From Sipunculus nudus (lineage: Eukaryota; Annelida; Sipuncula; Golfingiida; Sipunculidae): a stretch of 64,000 bases of DNA. The stretch lies in the NCBI GenBank assembly GCA_026874595.1, contig CM049306.1, positions 29,689,519 to 29,753,518 on the forward strand, written 5' to 3'. This document shows, one piece after another, positions 49,701 to 55,291 of the stretch. A program made the translations under genes and the position numbers. Numbering within the stretch: position 1 is the stretch's first letter; the number at the start of each line of letters is the position of its first letter. The notes under the pieces were generated by a model. That model was not told where the DNA came from. It ran no database searches and saw only the letters and a program-made list of their open reading frames with translations.

Positions 49701-52629
49701 GGCAGCACCTAGCACTCCATCCCTTCAGGTCTCACGCAATAACATAAATCAAATTTTGGTTCTGTAAAATGATTCTCTGTATGTTCATTTTGTTTTTATG
49801 AATGGATTGATTTAGATTCAGTGGACCACTAATAATATTAAAACTCTTAATTAAAAATGTGCTAATGTCAACAACAGACTGATCCAAGGCTTAATAAGCT
49901 ATGGGCTTTGTCCGAGCATTAACTTGTGCCAGACTTTTGGCTGTTCAAATCATGTTCTTTTAATAATACAACTTTTGTATTATTGAGTTGTCTCAGGAAA
50001 TGTTGTCTGAAATTTTGACCCACCATTAAAAAAATCAACCTGTGAACTTTTTATCTACAGCAATATGTCAACACACAAATGATGGTACAGTCAGAGACGA
50101 AGGTGTTAAGAACGTCGAGGCGGTCTGAGGTGTCACAGTCAGAGAAGAACAAAGAAGGGGCCAGTGATAAGGTATAGACAAGGTGGAAGGCTCTCAGAAA
50201 AGACAGTCAAACTGAATTATATCCAAAGCAAAACCTCTTACCAAACAATAGTAATCAATGGTAACCGAGAGATTTGTTACATTACCCATCCACATGTAGC
50301 CCACCTTCATCCAGTGGCCACCCTTCCTTCAGCCAAACTCATCTGTTGTCACAAAAATAAAAAAAGTCAATTTGTCTACTGCTTCTTAGGCCGAAAAAAA
50401 AGTATGGTTCTCAGGTATTGCCTACATCAATTTCACTGCCGCATCAAAATTTTTTATTTTGATTTTTAAAAGAAACTTACCAATTTTGAGCTCCAGCCGC
50501 TGAGACATTTATTTCAAGATGATAAAAAAATACAGTTTTGATCAACTTATCTTTTTTTGTAGTGCTTTTGCTTGGTTAGCCAAAAATAACTGTTACTATC
50601 ATGCTTTTCCCTGATCATATGTGTTTTATCGAAACATACAAAAACTAGATATTTCTTGGCACCACAGGTGCCATAGTATCCCCAGAAAATTAATCCCCCC
50701 CCCCCCCTTTAAGATTAGGTCCCCAATGTTCAGCAGCTAATAATTTCAGACCAAAACCAATACCTTGAACTACTCCGGATATACGAGCAATTTTCACCGA
50801 GCAAACGTACGGATGGACGCCACACAATAACGCCGCAGATAGTGCCACCAGTCTTGAATACAAGATGGAGGTATCCAAGATCAATGGACATCCACAATTT
50901 TAGCCCAGTCTGTCCTTTAGTTTTAGACTTATAATGTTCAGGATTGGTCACTCTCATAGGAAAGGTCATGACCCCAATTTATATATACATCATCCCATAA
51001 CCCATGTCTGTATATGCATAATATAAAAGAAATCTGTCCATTAGTTTTTGACTTATAATGCTCACAGTACTGTAAAGTACCTATGATGGGGGTATTATAA
51101 GGCACAAAAACAAGAAAAGGATAACAGGTGGCGCCACCATTTTCCGGTACCTGACAACACTATCCTAGATCTTCAGTCAGATGATTTTTGGATCAATCCA
51201 GGAAAATTTTTTTGAGATAATTAAGAATTTTTGTGATTCTCCCCAAAATGGATCTATTCAAGGCCAAAGTCACTCTCCTAGTGAAGGTCATAACTCCATT
51301 TTAAATAGGCTTCGTCCTCTCACCCATATCTATGCACATGTCAAGTTTTGTAAAGATCCGTAAAATATTTTTTGAGTTATTGCGTCCAAACGAAATCTCT
51401 GCAGCGGCGGCAAGACTGTGCTTAAACCACAGTATCTCAACTTTGTCTTGGGATACAATCATATTTTTTATAATTAAAGCTAATAACGTACTTGGACCTG
51501 CTTTTGGTAAAAAGACTGGTACCACCAGGTAAATAAGTTTGGTAAGACTAAATACAGAAGGCTCAATACTAATGTTTCATGGACTGTTCACCGTCATTGA
51601 TTGTCAAACATTCAATCTGCCTTGATGAAGTTTATGCATTTGTCAGTTTAATTTTAGTCAGACTTGCTCTTGAACATTATTTTTTTCTGAAAATTGAACC
51701 TGTCTTCCACCATTACATTTCTTTTTGCATATAAAGATAGAAGTAAGGCCAAAAAAAATAAAAGGTATGGTTCTCAGGCACCCCCTGCATCAATTTTAAA
51801 CCCCCGCATCAAACATTTTTATTTTCATTTTCACTAGAAACTTGCCAATTTTGAGCTGCAGCCGCTTAGACATTTCTTTCGAGAAGATAAAATCATACAA
51901 TTTCCTTTGTTATGTAGTGCTTTAACTTGTTTAGTATTATAAATCTGTTATTTTCATGCTTTTCCCTTATCATTTGACATTTATTGAAACATACAAAAAA
52001 ATTAAATATAAAAAAACCGCCTGCCCGCATTGATCTATGAAAAAAAGTGCCTGAGAACCAAACCTAATTTTTTTTTTGGCCTAAGTATGTTTTGCAAAAA
52101 TGCAGGGCGAGGCCCTCATTGTCCATAATGTTATTTGTAGAAACCAAATTTGTCCGCTCCAGTTGTTTTCCATATGTTTATGGAGATACTGTTTTGAAAG
52201 AATAGACGGTGAGGCCTTCGTTGTCCATCATGTTATTTGTAGAAAAAAAATTTGTCCCCTCCAGTTGTTTTCCATATGTTTATGGAGATACTGTTTTGAA
52301 AGAATACACGTTGAGGCCTTCGTTGTCCATCATGTTCTTTGTAGAAAAACAAATTTGTTCCCTCCAGTTGTTTTCCATATGTTTATGGAGATACTGTTTT
52401 GAGAGAATACACGGTGAGGCCTTCGTTGTCGGTCATGTGATTTGTAGAAAAACAAATTTGTTCCCTCCATTTCGTTTTCCTTAGAATTGTGAAAAAGTTA
52501 AATTAAATGACTTTCATTTTCATATCTGGTTTGTTTTTTCAGGAGGATGATCAGAAGAAACGCCGTTCCTCAGTGGAGCATGATCTTGGAGGGAAAGCCA
52601 AGAAAAGGAAAACGAGGGCTGATGACTGA
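13772..52629 (+). CDS. BRD8: BRD8, bromodomain-containing protein 8, complete gene, 20 coding exons
   Basis: Twenty GT-AG exons join to 2106 nt, 701 aa, with every phase closing. BRD8 is a subunit of the nuclear TIP60/NuA4 histone acetyltransferase complex. N-terminal signatures: TDIWSIRERLALGASVLRSG then DQNWVSVSRAIKPYGEG and EWFSQKNCALQYSDLLE (human: WSIREKLCLASSVMRSGDQN, WVSVSRAIKPF). Residues 70-150 form a charged coiled coil (IVRKLTIERIEELKQLV). Residues 150-520 are Pro/Ser/acidic and disordered. The bromodomain is at about 533-640: VWKKSIMLVWRAAANHKYAN, PVTDDIAPGY, RPMDLSTIKKNIEAGIIRTT; MYN puts the acetyl-lysine-anchoring Asn at 614. The tail is basic (KKRRSS, KAKKRKTR; NLS-like). There is one bromodomain, and the protein is shorter than the human form (over 900 aa), mainly in the disordered middle. 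Intron 1 spans 14.8 kb. Confidence 0.96.
13788..16230. other. BRD8 intron 1, promoter-proximal part
   Basis: AT-rich intron after the moderately GC-rich start (to about 14050). A GGTACAGGTACAGGTAC-type short repeat lies at 15200-15245. No gene is seen. Confidence 0.4.
16235..16318. repeat. Dispersed repeat fragment
   Basis: The segment with CCTTATCAAACCTTGACA, CAGTTTCTCGAAACTGCTCA and ending GGAGACTGCCATTTTTA recurs at about 30762-30820 with the same block order. Confidence 0.55.
16324..19654 (+). mobile_element. Family A element, composite copy (BRD8 intron 1)
   Basis: Begins TAGCTCAGCTGACTATAAGT and ends GACCCATGGGTCCCTTG, the reverse of the copies at 5086 and 55883. The left terminal block (CTGACTATAAGTCATCTGAG and a CCGTCCGTCCGT stretch) is present twice, at 16324 and 16540, and an internal block restarts near 17310. 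This is a rearranged or self-inserted copy. No transposase frame is seen. Confidence 0.65.
19655..20100 (+). repeat. Family A internal fragment
   Basis: Repeats the order of blocks seen at 16850-17230 (ACATGCCAGA, TTATGGG, ACTTTGTAAAAAAA, TTGCATTT-type blocks, GGCTAGTTATTGA) without the left terminus. It is directly joined to the composite copy. Confidence 0.5.
20545..21231 (+). mobile_element. Element sharing the family A right end, with inserted APE-like fragment
   Basis: Opens with GATTTAAAAGATATAT then TTTGTGGTAAAAAAC and GCATGATGTGGTGTTATCTG, and ends ACCTTCAAGGTCAAC, CAGCTGAGCACAGTG, ACCCATGGGTCCCTTG. The same beginning and end are found at 23440-24116, with different middle sequence. 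Confidence 0.55.
20923..21110 (+). pseudogene. Degraded retroelement AP-endonuclease-like fragment
   Basis: The frame reads LLKCQQLIKKPTNDHGNRTD, HLFTNFSQ and IWSGHKILFATIS. The pattern Q-L-I-x-x-P-T, then D-H-x-x-T-N, then W-S-D-H-K, is familiar from the end of the endonuclease domain of LINE- or Helitron-type elements. Here the catalytic Asp of S-D-H is replaced by Gly, there is no neighbouring reverse transcriptase, and the frame runs into repeat sequence. Assigned from motif spacing only. Confidence 0.45.
22050..22310. repeat. Diverged tandem duplication (BRD8 intron 1)
   Basis: Two blocks, near 22080-22150 and 22240-22310, share ATATGC-GGCTKG, TTGA-CACTGACCGCYACCG-type sequence, a CGTGCA element and TTACCTGACAATGT. 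They are followed by an 18-G tract at 22350-22367. Confidence 0.5.
23440..24116 (+). mobile_element. Element sharing the family A right end, second copy
   Basis: Paired with 20545-21231: shared GCATGATGTGGTGTTATCTG, a TCTAATACAAACATTTGTTC block and the terminal CAGCTGAGCACAGTGACCCA then TGGGTCCCTTG. The interior from about 23720 to 24040 differs. Confidence 0.55.
24117..24994. other. BRD8 intron 1, no gene seen
   Basis: AT-rich sequence. The overlapping short frames at 24531-24816 on both strands have no recognisable domain or splice context. Confidence 0.35.
24995..25580 (+). repeat. Tandem array of tRNA-derived SINE units
   Basis: Four diverged units of about 140 bp start near 24995, 25136, 25285 and 25417. 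Each has a YATTG-GTATT-AAGATTA core. Unit 1 has an A-box-like TAGTCTGGTAGTTAAGGG and a B box GGTTCAAGTCC; unit 2 has AGTTCAAATCC; units 3 and 4 are more decayed. A conserved tail (AATTTTGACCCAATGACAGA) follows the heads. It is tRNA-like but not a functional tRNA gene. Confidence 0.6.
26570..26830 (+). mobile_element. tRNA-derived SINE, probable
   Basis: A tRNA-like head (ATAATGGCTAATTTGCTCGA, then GAGGTTGAATTGTAATC as a weak B box) is followed by CCTTGGGCAAGCTGTTAACC then CGAATTG. That block is typical of SINEs common in aquatic animals. The short frames over it are not genes. Confidence 0.55.
26831..28556. other. BRD8 intron 1, distal part
   Basis: AT-rich intron with a 16-C tract (27235-27250) followed by a CA repeat, and an 11-G tract near 27477. 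No gene is seen. Confidence 0.4.
28557..28650 (+). CDS. BRD8: BRD8 exon 2
   Basis: Acceptor TTTTTAG, donor AACTG/GTGAGT. Encodes LKLKQAPTDIWSIRERLALG and ASVLRSGDQN, the conserved BRD8 N-terminal motif. Confidence 0.95.
28840..29345. repeat. Tandem duplication, ~235-bp units, BRD8 intron 2
   Basis: Two diverged copies share TGCAATAGACCC, a CTCAGGATWTATT block, GAAAATGA, AAGACCAAAAACAG and AATTTAGTG, at about 28895-29080 and 29130-29320. The minus-strand open frames at 28829-29346 are by-products of this duplication. Confidence 0.6.
29706..29775 (+). CDS. BRD8: BRD8 exon 3
   Basis: Acceptor TTGACAG, donor AAG/GTAGG. Encodes VSVSRAIKPYGEGDRP and SEWFSQK, nearly identical to human BRD8. Confidence 0.96.
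29776..33440. other. BRD8 intron 3, first part
   Basis: AT-rich intron. A dispersed repeat fragment lies at about 30640-30820 (shared with 16235-16318) and a 17-G tract at 32576-32592. A GATCTTGATCTCGATTGG-type short repeat lies near 31250-31330. No gene is seen. Confidence 0.4.
33441..33680. mobile_element. Short MITE with CAGGGGCRGAT-type ends
   Basis: The left end is CAAGGGTGGATTTAAGGGGG. The right end, read in reverse complement, is CAGGGGCAGATACAGGATTT followed by G-rich sequence. About 240 bp. The ends resemble hAT-type MITEs. No clear target duplication was found, and the left end is diverged. Confidence 0.5.
33681..35397. other. BRD8 intron 3, last part
   Basis: AT-rich sequence with no gene and no paired repeat recognised. 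Confidence 0.35.
35398..35520 (+). repeat. Direct repeat upstream of BRD8 exon 4
   Basis: Shares GTACCCAGAATGTTCA, TAGAAATGAAACAGGTCCAT, GAAATATTTAGAAAAAG and TTAAACATTAACAT with 36112-36205 on the other side of exon 4. Confidence 0.75.
35801..35850 (+). CDS. BRD8: BRD8 exon 4
   Basis: Acceptor TTATTTCAG, donor CCCAA/GTGAGT. Encodes NCALQYSDLLEKVETPK (human CASQYSELLETTETPK). The exon is flanked by two copies of a ~100-bp direct repeat (35398-35520 and 36112-36205). Confidence 0.95.
36112..36205 (+). repeat. Direct repeat downstream of BRD8 exon 4
   Basis: Partner of 35398-35520, in the same orientation and roughly 90% alike apart from one internal deletion of about 20 bp. Confidence 0.75.
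36615..36746 (+). CDS. BRD8: BRD8 exon 5 (start of coiled coil)
   Basis: Acceptor TTATAG, donor TACAA/GTAGGG. Encodes RKRERGETTGG and IVRKLTIERIEELKQLVQQE, matching human KRKRGEKGE and IVRKLTAERVEELKKVI. Confidence 0.95.
37049..37129 (+). CDS. BRD8: BRD8 exon 6 (coiled coil)
   Basis: Acceptor ATATTTCAG, donor CAGGC/GTAAGT. Encodes KLKKELEEIRSGHWDER then VKEIGLEIQA, the second half of the helical region. Confidence 0.93.
37290..37425. mobile_element. Partial TACAGTG-family MITE
   Basis: Starts TACAGTGAAATTTCAAATAA and contains TGACCTCGGTAAAATGTTCC, like the fuller copies at 38393 and 42520. The right terminus is lost. Confidence 0.45.
37578..37696 (+). CDS. BRD8: BRD8 exon 7
   Basis: Acceptor GAAACAG, donor GCCAG/GTGAAC, phase 1 end. 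Encodes KQLMVHTVEPPKSQEAERTD, then a Ser/Pro/Ala-rich low-complexity stretch. Confidence 0.9.
37970..38076 (+). CDS. BRD8: BRD8 exon 8
   Basis: Acceptor CTGTACCAG, donor AAAG/GTAATG. Encodes TLKKRPQIKLKIPPPSGTFG then DSPASETSTDTVSIK. Confidence 0.9.
38393..38560. mobile_element. TACAGTG-family MITE, BRD8 intron 8
   Basis: Terminal inverted repeats TACAGTGAAACCTCTAAATT and TACAGTAAAATCTCTGC (right end, reverse complement), 168 bp, non-coding. The interior contains GTGGTCACTAAGCAGAG. Confidence 0.7.
39112..39315 (+). CDS. BRD8: BRD8 exon 9
   Basis: Acceptor TTGTAACAG, donor AAG/GTGGGG; 204 nt, phase 0 both sides. Encodes an acidic/proline-rich segment containing SPLLSHLLKKKPILTTTP, which lines up with the human LSRLLEAGPTQFTTP motif. 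Confidence 0.9.
40055..40154 (+). CDS. BRD8: BRD8 exon 10
   Basis: Acceptor TGATACAG, donor CCAG/GTACAA. Encodes EPPDEAPETPKEEKEQVEES and ISIKKEPVSQGTP (KKEP resembles a sumoylation-type motif). Confidence 0.88.
40195..40965 (+). repeat. 22-bp minisatellite, BRD8 intron 10
   Basis: About 31 units of GGTGTACACTCCATCAGGGCCT with point variants, starting about 40 bp after the exon 10 donor. The unit has no stop in any plus-strand frame and 22 is not a multiple of three. This explains the 100-149 aa open frames with a 22-residue period; they are not proteins. Confidence 0.95.
41521..41655 (+). CDS. BRD8: BRD8 exon 11
   Basis: Acceptor TTTTTTTCAG, donor AACAG/GTAGGC. Encodes LSAGGPLSSKLSVTPATSAA, then a Ser/Val/Asp-rich stretch ending SSTKT. 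Confidence 0.88.
42520..42693. mobile_element. TACAGTG-family MITE, BRD8 intron 11
   Basis: Ends TACAGTGAAACCCCACAATT and TACAGTGGAACTTGCAATTA (right end, reverse complement), 174 bp. The interior has GTGGTCATAATTT-type sequence like the 60.9-kb copy. Confidence 0.7.
43440..43510 (+). CDS. BRD8: BRD8 exon 12
   Basis: Acceptor TTTTTGTAG, donor GAAGGG/GTGAGT. Encodes LIEKPLIEDNKDTDDERLID then VEG, an acidic segment. The donor context is repeated twice more downstream (see 43511-43640). Confidence 0.88.
43511..43640 (+). repeat. Triplicated exon 12 donor region
   Basis: GGAAGGGGTGAGTTA recurs after the true donor at 43511, with GT at 43558 and 43605 (47-bp spacing), joined by TATAGATGAACTTAGGAAGG. 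Use of the second donor would add GTGAGTAAATTCATACATCA then G and meet TGA in frame. Confidence 0.8.
44325..44514 (+). CDS. BRD8: BRD8 exon 13
   Basis: Acceptor AATTTTAG, donor TCCA/GTAAGT. Encodes NEEEGTDQPVIPFGVRTGPP, then VSLVHREEDIPPSPASSVMS and a Lys/Ser-rich end. Confidence 0.88.
45268..45323 (+). CDS. BRD8: BRD8 exon 14
   Basis: Acceptor TTTTCAG, donor CAG/GTAAGC. Encodes the basic segment GKGRASNRRSTRLSRGKQ. Confidence 0.88.
46102..46256 (+). CDS. BRD8: BRD8 exon 15
   Basis: Acceptor GTTAAAAAG (a weak pyrimidine tract), donor CAGTG/GTAAGT. Encodes DEDRKDEEGSKVSDSSGDET and ISESIPNSPASLSQ (human LADSIPSSPASSQ). The last ~86 nt and the donor have been copied downstream. The acceptor lies in a local duplication (ATGTTTGTTRTTAA twice, near 46059 and 46083). 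Confidence 0.88.
46257..47080 (+). repeat. 50-bp tandem array of exon 15 end plus 5' splice site, in two modules
   Basis: The unit is AACAGTCCAGCCTCCCTGTC, ACAGTGGTAAGTCATCAGAG, CATCACCCCT. Consensus-like donors (GT) lie at 46257 (the real one), 46307, 46356, 46406, 46456, 46662, 46712, 46762, 46812, 46862, 46912 and 46962, with decayed ones at 46506 and 47011. Each module ends in the same ~65-bp tail (GTTATCAGTGGGCCATATCC...CTGTCTTAGCCAAAG; 46506 and 47011). The second module restarts with a longer exon 15 copy at 46576. Confidence 0.93.
46576..46661 (+). pseudogene. Duplicate of the exon 15 3' half (candidate alternative exon 15b)
   Basis: 86 nt match 46171-46256 with only two differences seen (CAA to CCA, and ACG to ACA). 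Preceded by CCTCTGTCTTAGCCAAAG and followed by GTAAGT. Read from phase 0 it gives SDPASSFTVSKPVAIS then ESIPNSPASLSQ and ends in phase 2. It could therefore replace exon 15 between exons 14 and 16 without a frameshift. Whether it is used is unknown. Confidence 0.6.
47508..47588 (+). CDS. BRD8: BRD8 exon 16 (bromodomain start)
   Basis: Acceptor TTCTTTGTAG, donor CACAA/GTAAGT. Encodes CSDTEDEKVFKVWKKSIMLV then WRAAANHK; human reads CSEDQEAIQAQKIWKKAIML. Confidence 0.97.
47822..47880 (-). mobile_element. tRNA-like SINE fragment
   Basis: The minus strand reads TAGGTCTAGGGGTAGAGCAC then AGGACTCAAAGTGAATG. It shares the GGTAGRGCACAGGACTCAAAG block with the longer SINE at 61880-62017. Confidence 0.5.
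48007..48075 (+). CDS. BRD8: BRD8 exon 17 (bromodomain)
   Basis: Acceptor GATTTTTAG, donor AACAG/GTCAGT. Encodes YANVFLHPVTDDIAPGYRAI VNR, the ZA-loop region. Confidence 0.97.
49162..49339 (+). CDS. BRD8: BRD8 exon 18 (bromodomain core)
   Basis: Acceptor TATGCTGCAG, donor GAG/GTAGGT. Encodes PMDLSTIKKNIEAGIIRTTA, EFQRDMMLMFTNAIMYNNSD and HNVYNMAMEMYDDVMFHIE, nearly identical to human. The acetyl-lysine-binding Asn (Y-N at 613-614) is intact. Confidence 0.98.
50061..50171 (+). CDS. BRD8: BRD8 exon 19
   Basis: Acceptor TTATCTACAG, donor AAG/GTATAG; phase 0. Encodes QYVNTQMMVQSETKVLRTSR, the last bromodomain helix and a basic linker (human QFLATQLIMQTSES). Confidence 0.95.
50388..50648. mobile_element. 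AGGCC-family MITE, right-truncated, BRD8 intron 19
   Basis: Starts AGGCCGAAAAAAAAGTATGG then TTCTCAGG. The interior matches the full copy (CCAATTTTGAGCTSCAGCCG; TTTTCCCTGATCAT; CGAAACATACAAAAA) but stops where the next repeat begins at about 50650. Confidence 0.65.
50650..51540. repeat. Dispersed repeat with GGTGGCGCCACC, BRD8 intron 19
   Basis: Contains blocks such as ACAAGATGGAGGTATCCAAG, GGTCATGACCCCAATTT and AGGTGGCGCCACC, of the same general style as clarin intron 3 (1820-2620). A 13-C tract lies at 50695-50707. No protein is seen. Confidence 0.45.
51746..52082. mobile_element. AGGCC-family MITE, full-length copy with AAGTA target duplication
   Basis: 337 bp. Terminal inverted repeats: AGGCC, A-run, GGTATGGTTCTCAGGCAC on the left; GTGCCTGAGAACCAAACC, T-run, GGCCT on the right. 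AAGTA flanks it at 51741-51745 and 52083-52087. Non-coding. It is the intact reference for the interrupted copy at 55680-57810. Confidence 0.8.
52100..52490 (+). repeat. 102-bp tandem repeat just upstream of BRD8 exon 20
   Basis: Almost four units, starting at GAGGCC near 52109, 52211, 52313 and 52416. Each contains GTTGTCCATCATGTTATTTG, a CCCTCCAGTTGTTTTCC block and ATGTTTATGGAGATACTG. 102 nt is 34 codons, so two frames stay open across units; these are not proteins. Confidence 0.85.
52543..52629 (+). CDS. BRD8: BRD8 exon 20 (terminal coding exon)
   Basis: Acceptor TTTTTTCAG. Encodes EDDQKKRRSSVEHDLGGKAK then KRKTRADD and TGA at 52627-52629. The basic clusters look like a bipartite nuclear localisation signal. 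A GACAG/GTGGGG just after the stop could act as a donor for a 3'-UTR intron. Confidence 0.92.
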   Translation, partial: EDDQKKRRSSVEHDLGGKAKKRKTRADD

Positions 52630-53880
52630 GACAGGTGGGGAAACATTACTGTGCAATCTCTGTGGTAGCGTCTTGTCCACCTTGTGTTACAGCTGTTCAT
52701 CTTGGCGTTAAAAGGTGATGATCTCAGGAGACATTTGTATCTTATGGGATAAGGTCAAGCGCAGGTCAAGGTTAAAGTGCATACATAAGAATAATTCTTC
52801 TGGTTTATGTAGACTTGGTTTGACCTATAGTGCTCATCCCGTTTATTTAAATACTTTTCCTAGGATACTGCTTAACTGCAGGACCAAGGTGCAAATGCAG
52901 ATACTGTTGAAAAAGGAAGTATTGTATATCAAGATGTGGCTATTTACAGGTATAGGGAAAACATTTAAAAATAACCTTTTCCTAGGGTTTTTATATCATA
53001 ATAGACCTTTTTGACACAAATGGTCTGCAGTGTTTGGTCCAGTGATACAGCACTGGGATTTGTCTAGCGAAACCAAATTTATGATAGCTCTGACAAAAAC
53101 CCACCTTAAAATCTAAGATGAAATATAACAAATAAGATTTATGTGTCTATAAATAACCTGATACTGAGTGTCAGTCACCAGCAACAGATGTCACTAGTGT
53201 GGTGGGAAGTTTAGAAAATTATGAGTGTTATTATTAAGATTTGTCAGAATTCATGAAACTGTTCAGTGGGTCTCATTAGCAAAAGTCAGGTCCAGAAATT
53301 CATGGTCAGGTTAGCTGGTAAATTTGACAGATGTGTCCTCTTGTTCCATGGATGTACACTGCTTTCCATGCGACACCCGTTTCACCTGCTCATGAACTGT
53401 ATTCAGATGACTGGTATGTGGATTTCCACGACAATATGCTCCAAAAGCAGCCATGAAGTAAAATGCTCATATATTTGCTTAATTCAGCACAAGTGCACTA
53501 ACAAGTTTGGCTTGGTTCAACCAAGGCAGTGATATACCCCTGTTCAACTTTTTAACCAATCAAGTTTGTTTGAATGCATTCATGAAAGACGTCTCAAATT
53601 GAATTATGACTGAAAATATGTTTAAATGAATACTGTAAGGGTCATATGGTAAAATATACAGATTTGTGAAACTCCAATATTTTGAGGTGGGACAGATTTC
53701 CCTGTGAAGAGATCATGTAAGGTGGGTTTACAGGGATGATTGTTGACTACTGTCTTGCAACTTGCATCCACAAATATGTCTTGGTGCTGAATTTCATGTC
53801 TGCTGCAATTTATGTTGTAACTTACGTATACTGTCATGTTATCACATCTTGCGAGAAGAATATATATATTTCAATAAAAT
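52630..53880 (+). other. BRD8 3' UTR, inferred
   Basis: From the stop codon to the first good poly(A) signal. A GTGGGG donor-like site directly follows the stop. No competing gene is seen; the 53266-53532 frame lacks any domain. Confidence 0.5.
53873..53878 (+). terminator. Candidate BRD8 poly(A) signal AATAAA
   Basis: TTTCAATAAAATATACTT about 1.24 kb after the stop, followed by TTGTTCTAATTTT (a GU-rich type downstream element). Confidence 0.5.
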
Positions 53881-54809
53881 ATACTTTAAAACCATACTTG
53901 TTCTAATTTTATGAATTGCTGTGAAATCATGAAGAGACTTTGTTTCCAAGGAAGCCTTCCCTTTACACCAGTCGATGTCAGTCAAGTCTGGCTGTTCATT
54001 ATCAAGATGCAAATGGTCACTGTAACTGTGGAAACATTCTAACAAGATGCACTGATAAGTTCAGATAAAATCCCAGTAGACTCCCAGATTTAATTCACAG
54101 CAACCTTAATAATATTCTCTATATAATAATCTTACATGGGATAATAAATTGTAAATGAGGTTTCAAATGCGTCTCCCTGTTATCAAGGGCTTCTCCAATA
54201 ATTTAGGAACAGTTCTGGAATTTCACATCTGATCCAGTTTCAGGAAATTTTACTCCAAAAGTCCCAGTTTTTGTATTGACTAGCTGCCATGAAATGTTTT
54301 TTTTTTTTTTTACACAGACCATTATTTATCTTTCTGTTTACAAGTCTGGTGGTGCTGCACAAGGCTGGTGGTGCAATTTAGAATTTCAATTTATGCAGTT
54401 TTGTACCTTTGAAACTTGACAAACTGACTGCAATTGGTCAAGTTACAGCTCAGAAATATTAGGTTGTGAAGCTGAGGATTGCTTGATACTTGTATTAAGA
54501 GGACTACTCTACTCACTCTGGGGAATGTTTAATGATTCTTGGAGGGGGAAAGTCCATGTAACAGCCTAAATTTTAGGGTTCCAGAAACCCTGCATTGTGA
54601 AGTGATTATGGGCCAGATGTTCTACCGTTTTAACCACTAATATCTTCATGGGCAGAGGGTGGCAACATTCATTAAACCCAGCACAACTGTTCAAGATTTC
54701 TCTGTGTACCTCTGATCATGACACAACCGATCAAACATCTCATTCAGCGTGAACATTTAACAAAATAGGGTAAACCCATAAAGCAATGTAGGCCACGAGG
54801 TTGAAGAAT
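53881..54809. other. Intergenic region between convergent BRD8 and EIF3A
   Basis: No gene recognised. A 15-T run lies near 54297-54311. The region is bounded by opposing poly(A) signals. Confidence 0.5.
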
Positions 54810-54815
54810 TTTATT
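54810..54815 (-). terminator. Candidate EIF3A poly(A) signal AATAAA (minus strand)
   Basis: TTTATT on the plus strand, about 415 bp past the EIF3A stop. Inferred from position. Confidence 0.45.
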
Positions 54816-55229
54816 TGTAACACCAAGAACCTACTGAAGAACTTTAAGAATAATATAATTGATACAATGTCTGGCTGTATGTCATGCATGCACCTGGCCA
54901 CCAAAGATATTTCTGTCATTAAATAACACAGTCTACTGTTGCAAATGATATATATATATATAGAAAGTAAATGAAAGCTGACAGCAATATGACAATCTAT
55001 TCGTTCTGCAAATAGTAAAACAGATGTCTGCATTGTATAATTACGATACTAATGTCTGCATTGTATAATTATGATCCACTCAAAATCAATTAGTATTTGT
55101 TTCTTGTGACACAACCCGTCCCTCTTATAACTGCCCCTCCCACCCTGATTTTGAATTCGGCTATCCAAAATGTAATCTATTTTTGTGATCTTGAGTTTGG
55201 CTGTCCTGTCTGTGGAGATCATGTACACA

Positions 55230-55291
55230 TCAGCGCCGCACTGTCGTCCAACCATCGTCCTCTTGTGGTGGGGCTTGTGAACGTGGAGGAC
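55230..55291 (-). CDS. EIF3A: EIF3A terminal coding exon
   Basis: Acceptor TTGTTGTAG before 55291. Encodes PPRSQAPPQEDDGWTTVRR and TGA at 55232-55230. With only 62 coding nt it is easily missed, but the final residues match human EIF3A almost exactly. Confidence 0.93.

Noticed and set aside
52100-52484. 100-aa and 91-aa frames with repeated ICRKKICPLQLFSICLWRYC
   Set aside because: Products of the 102-bp intronic tandem repeat.
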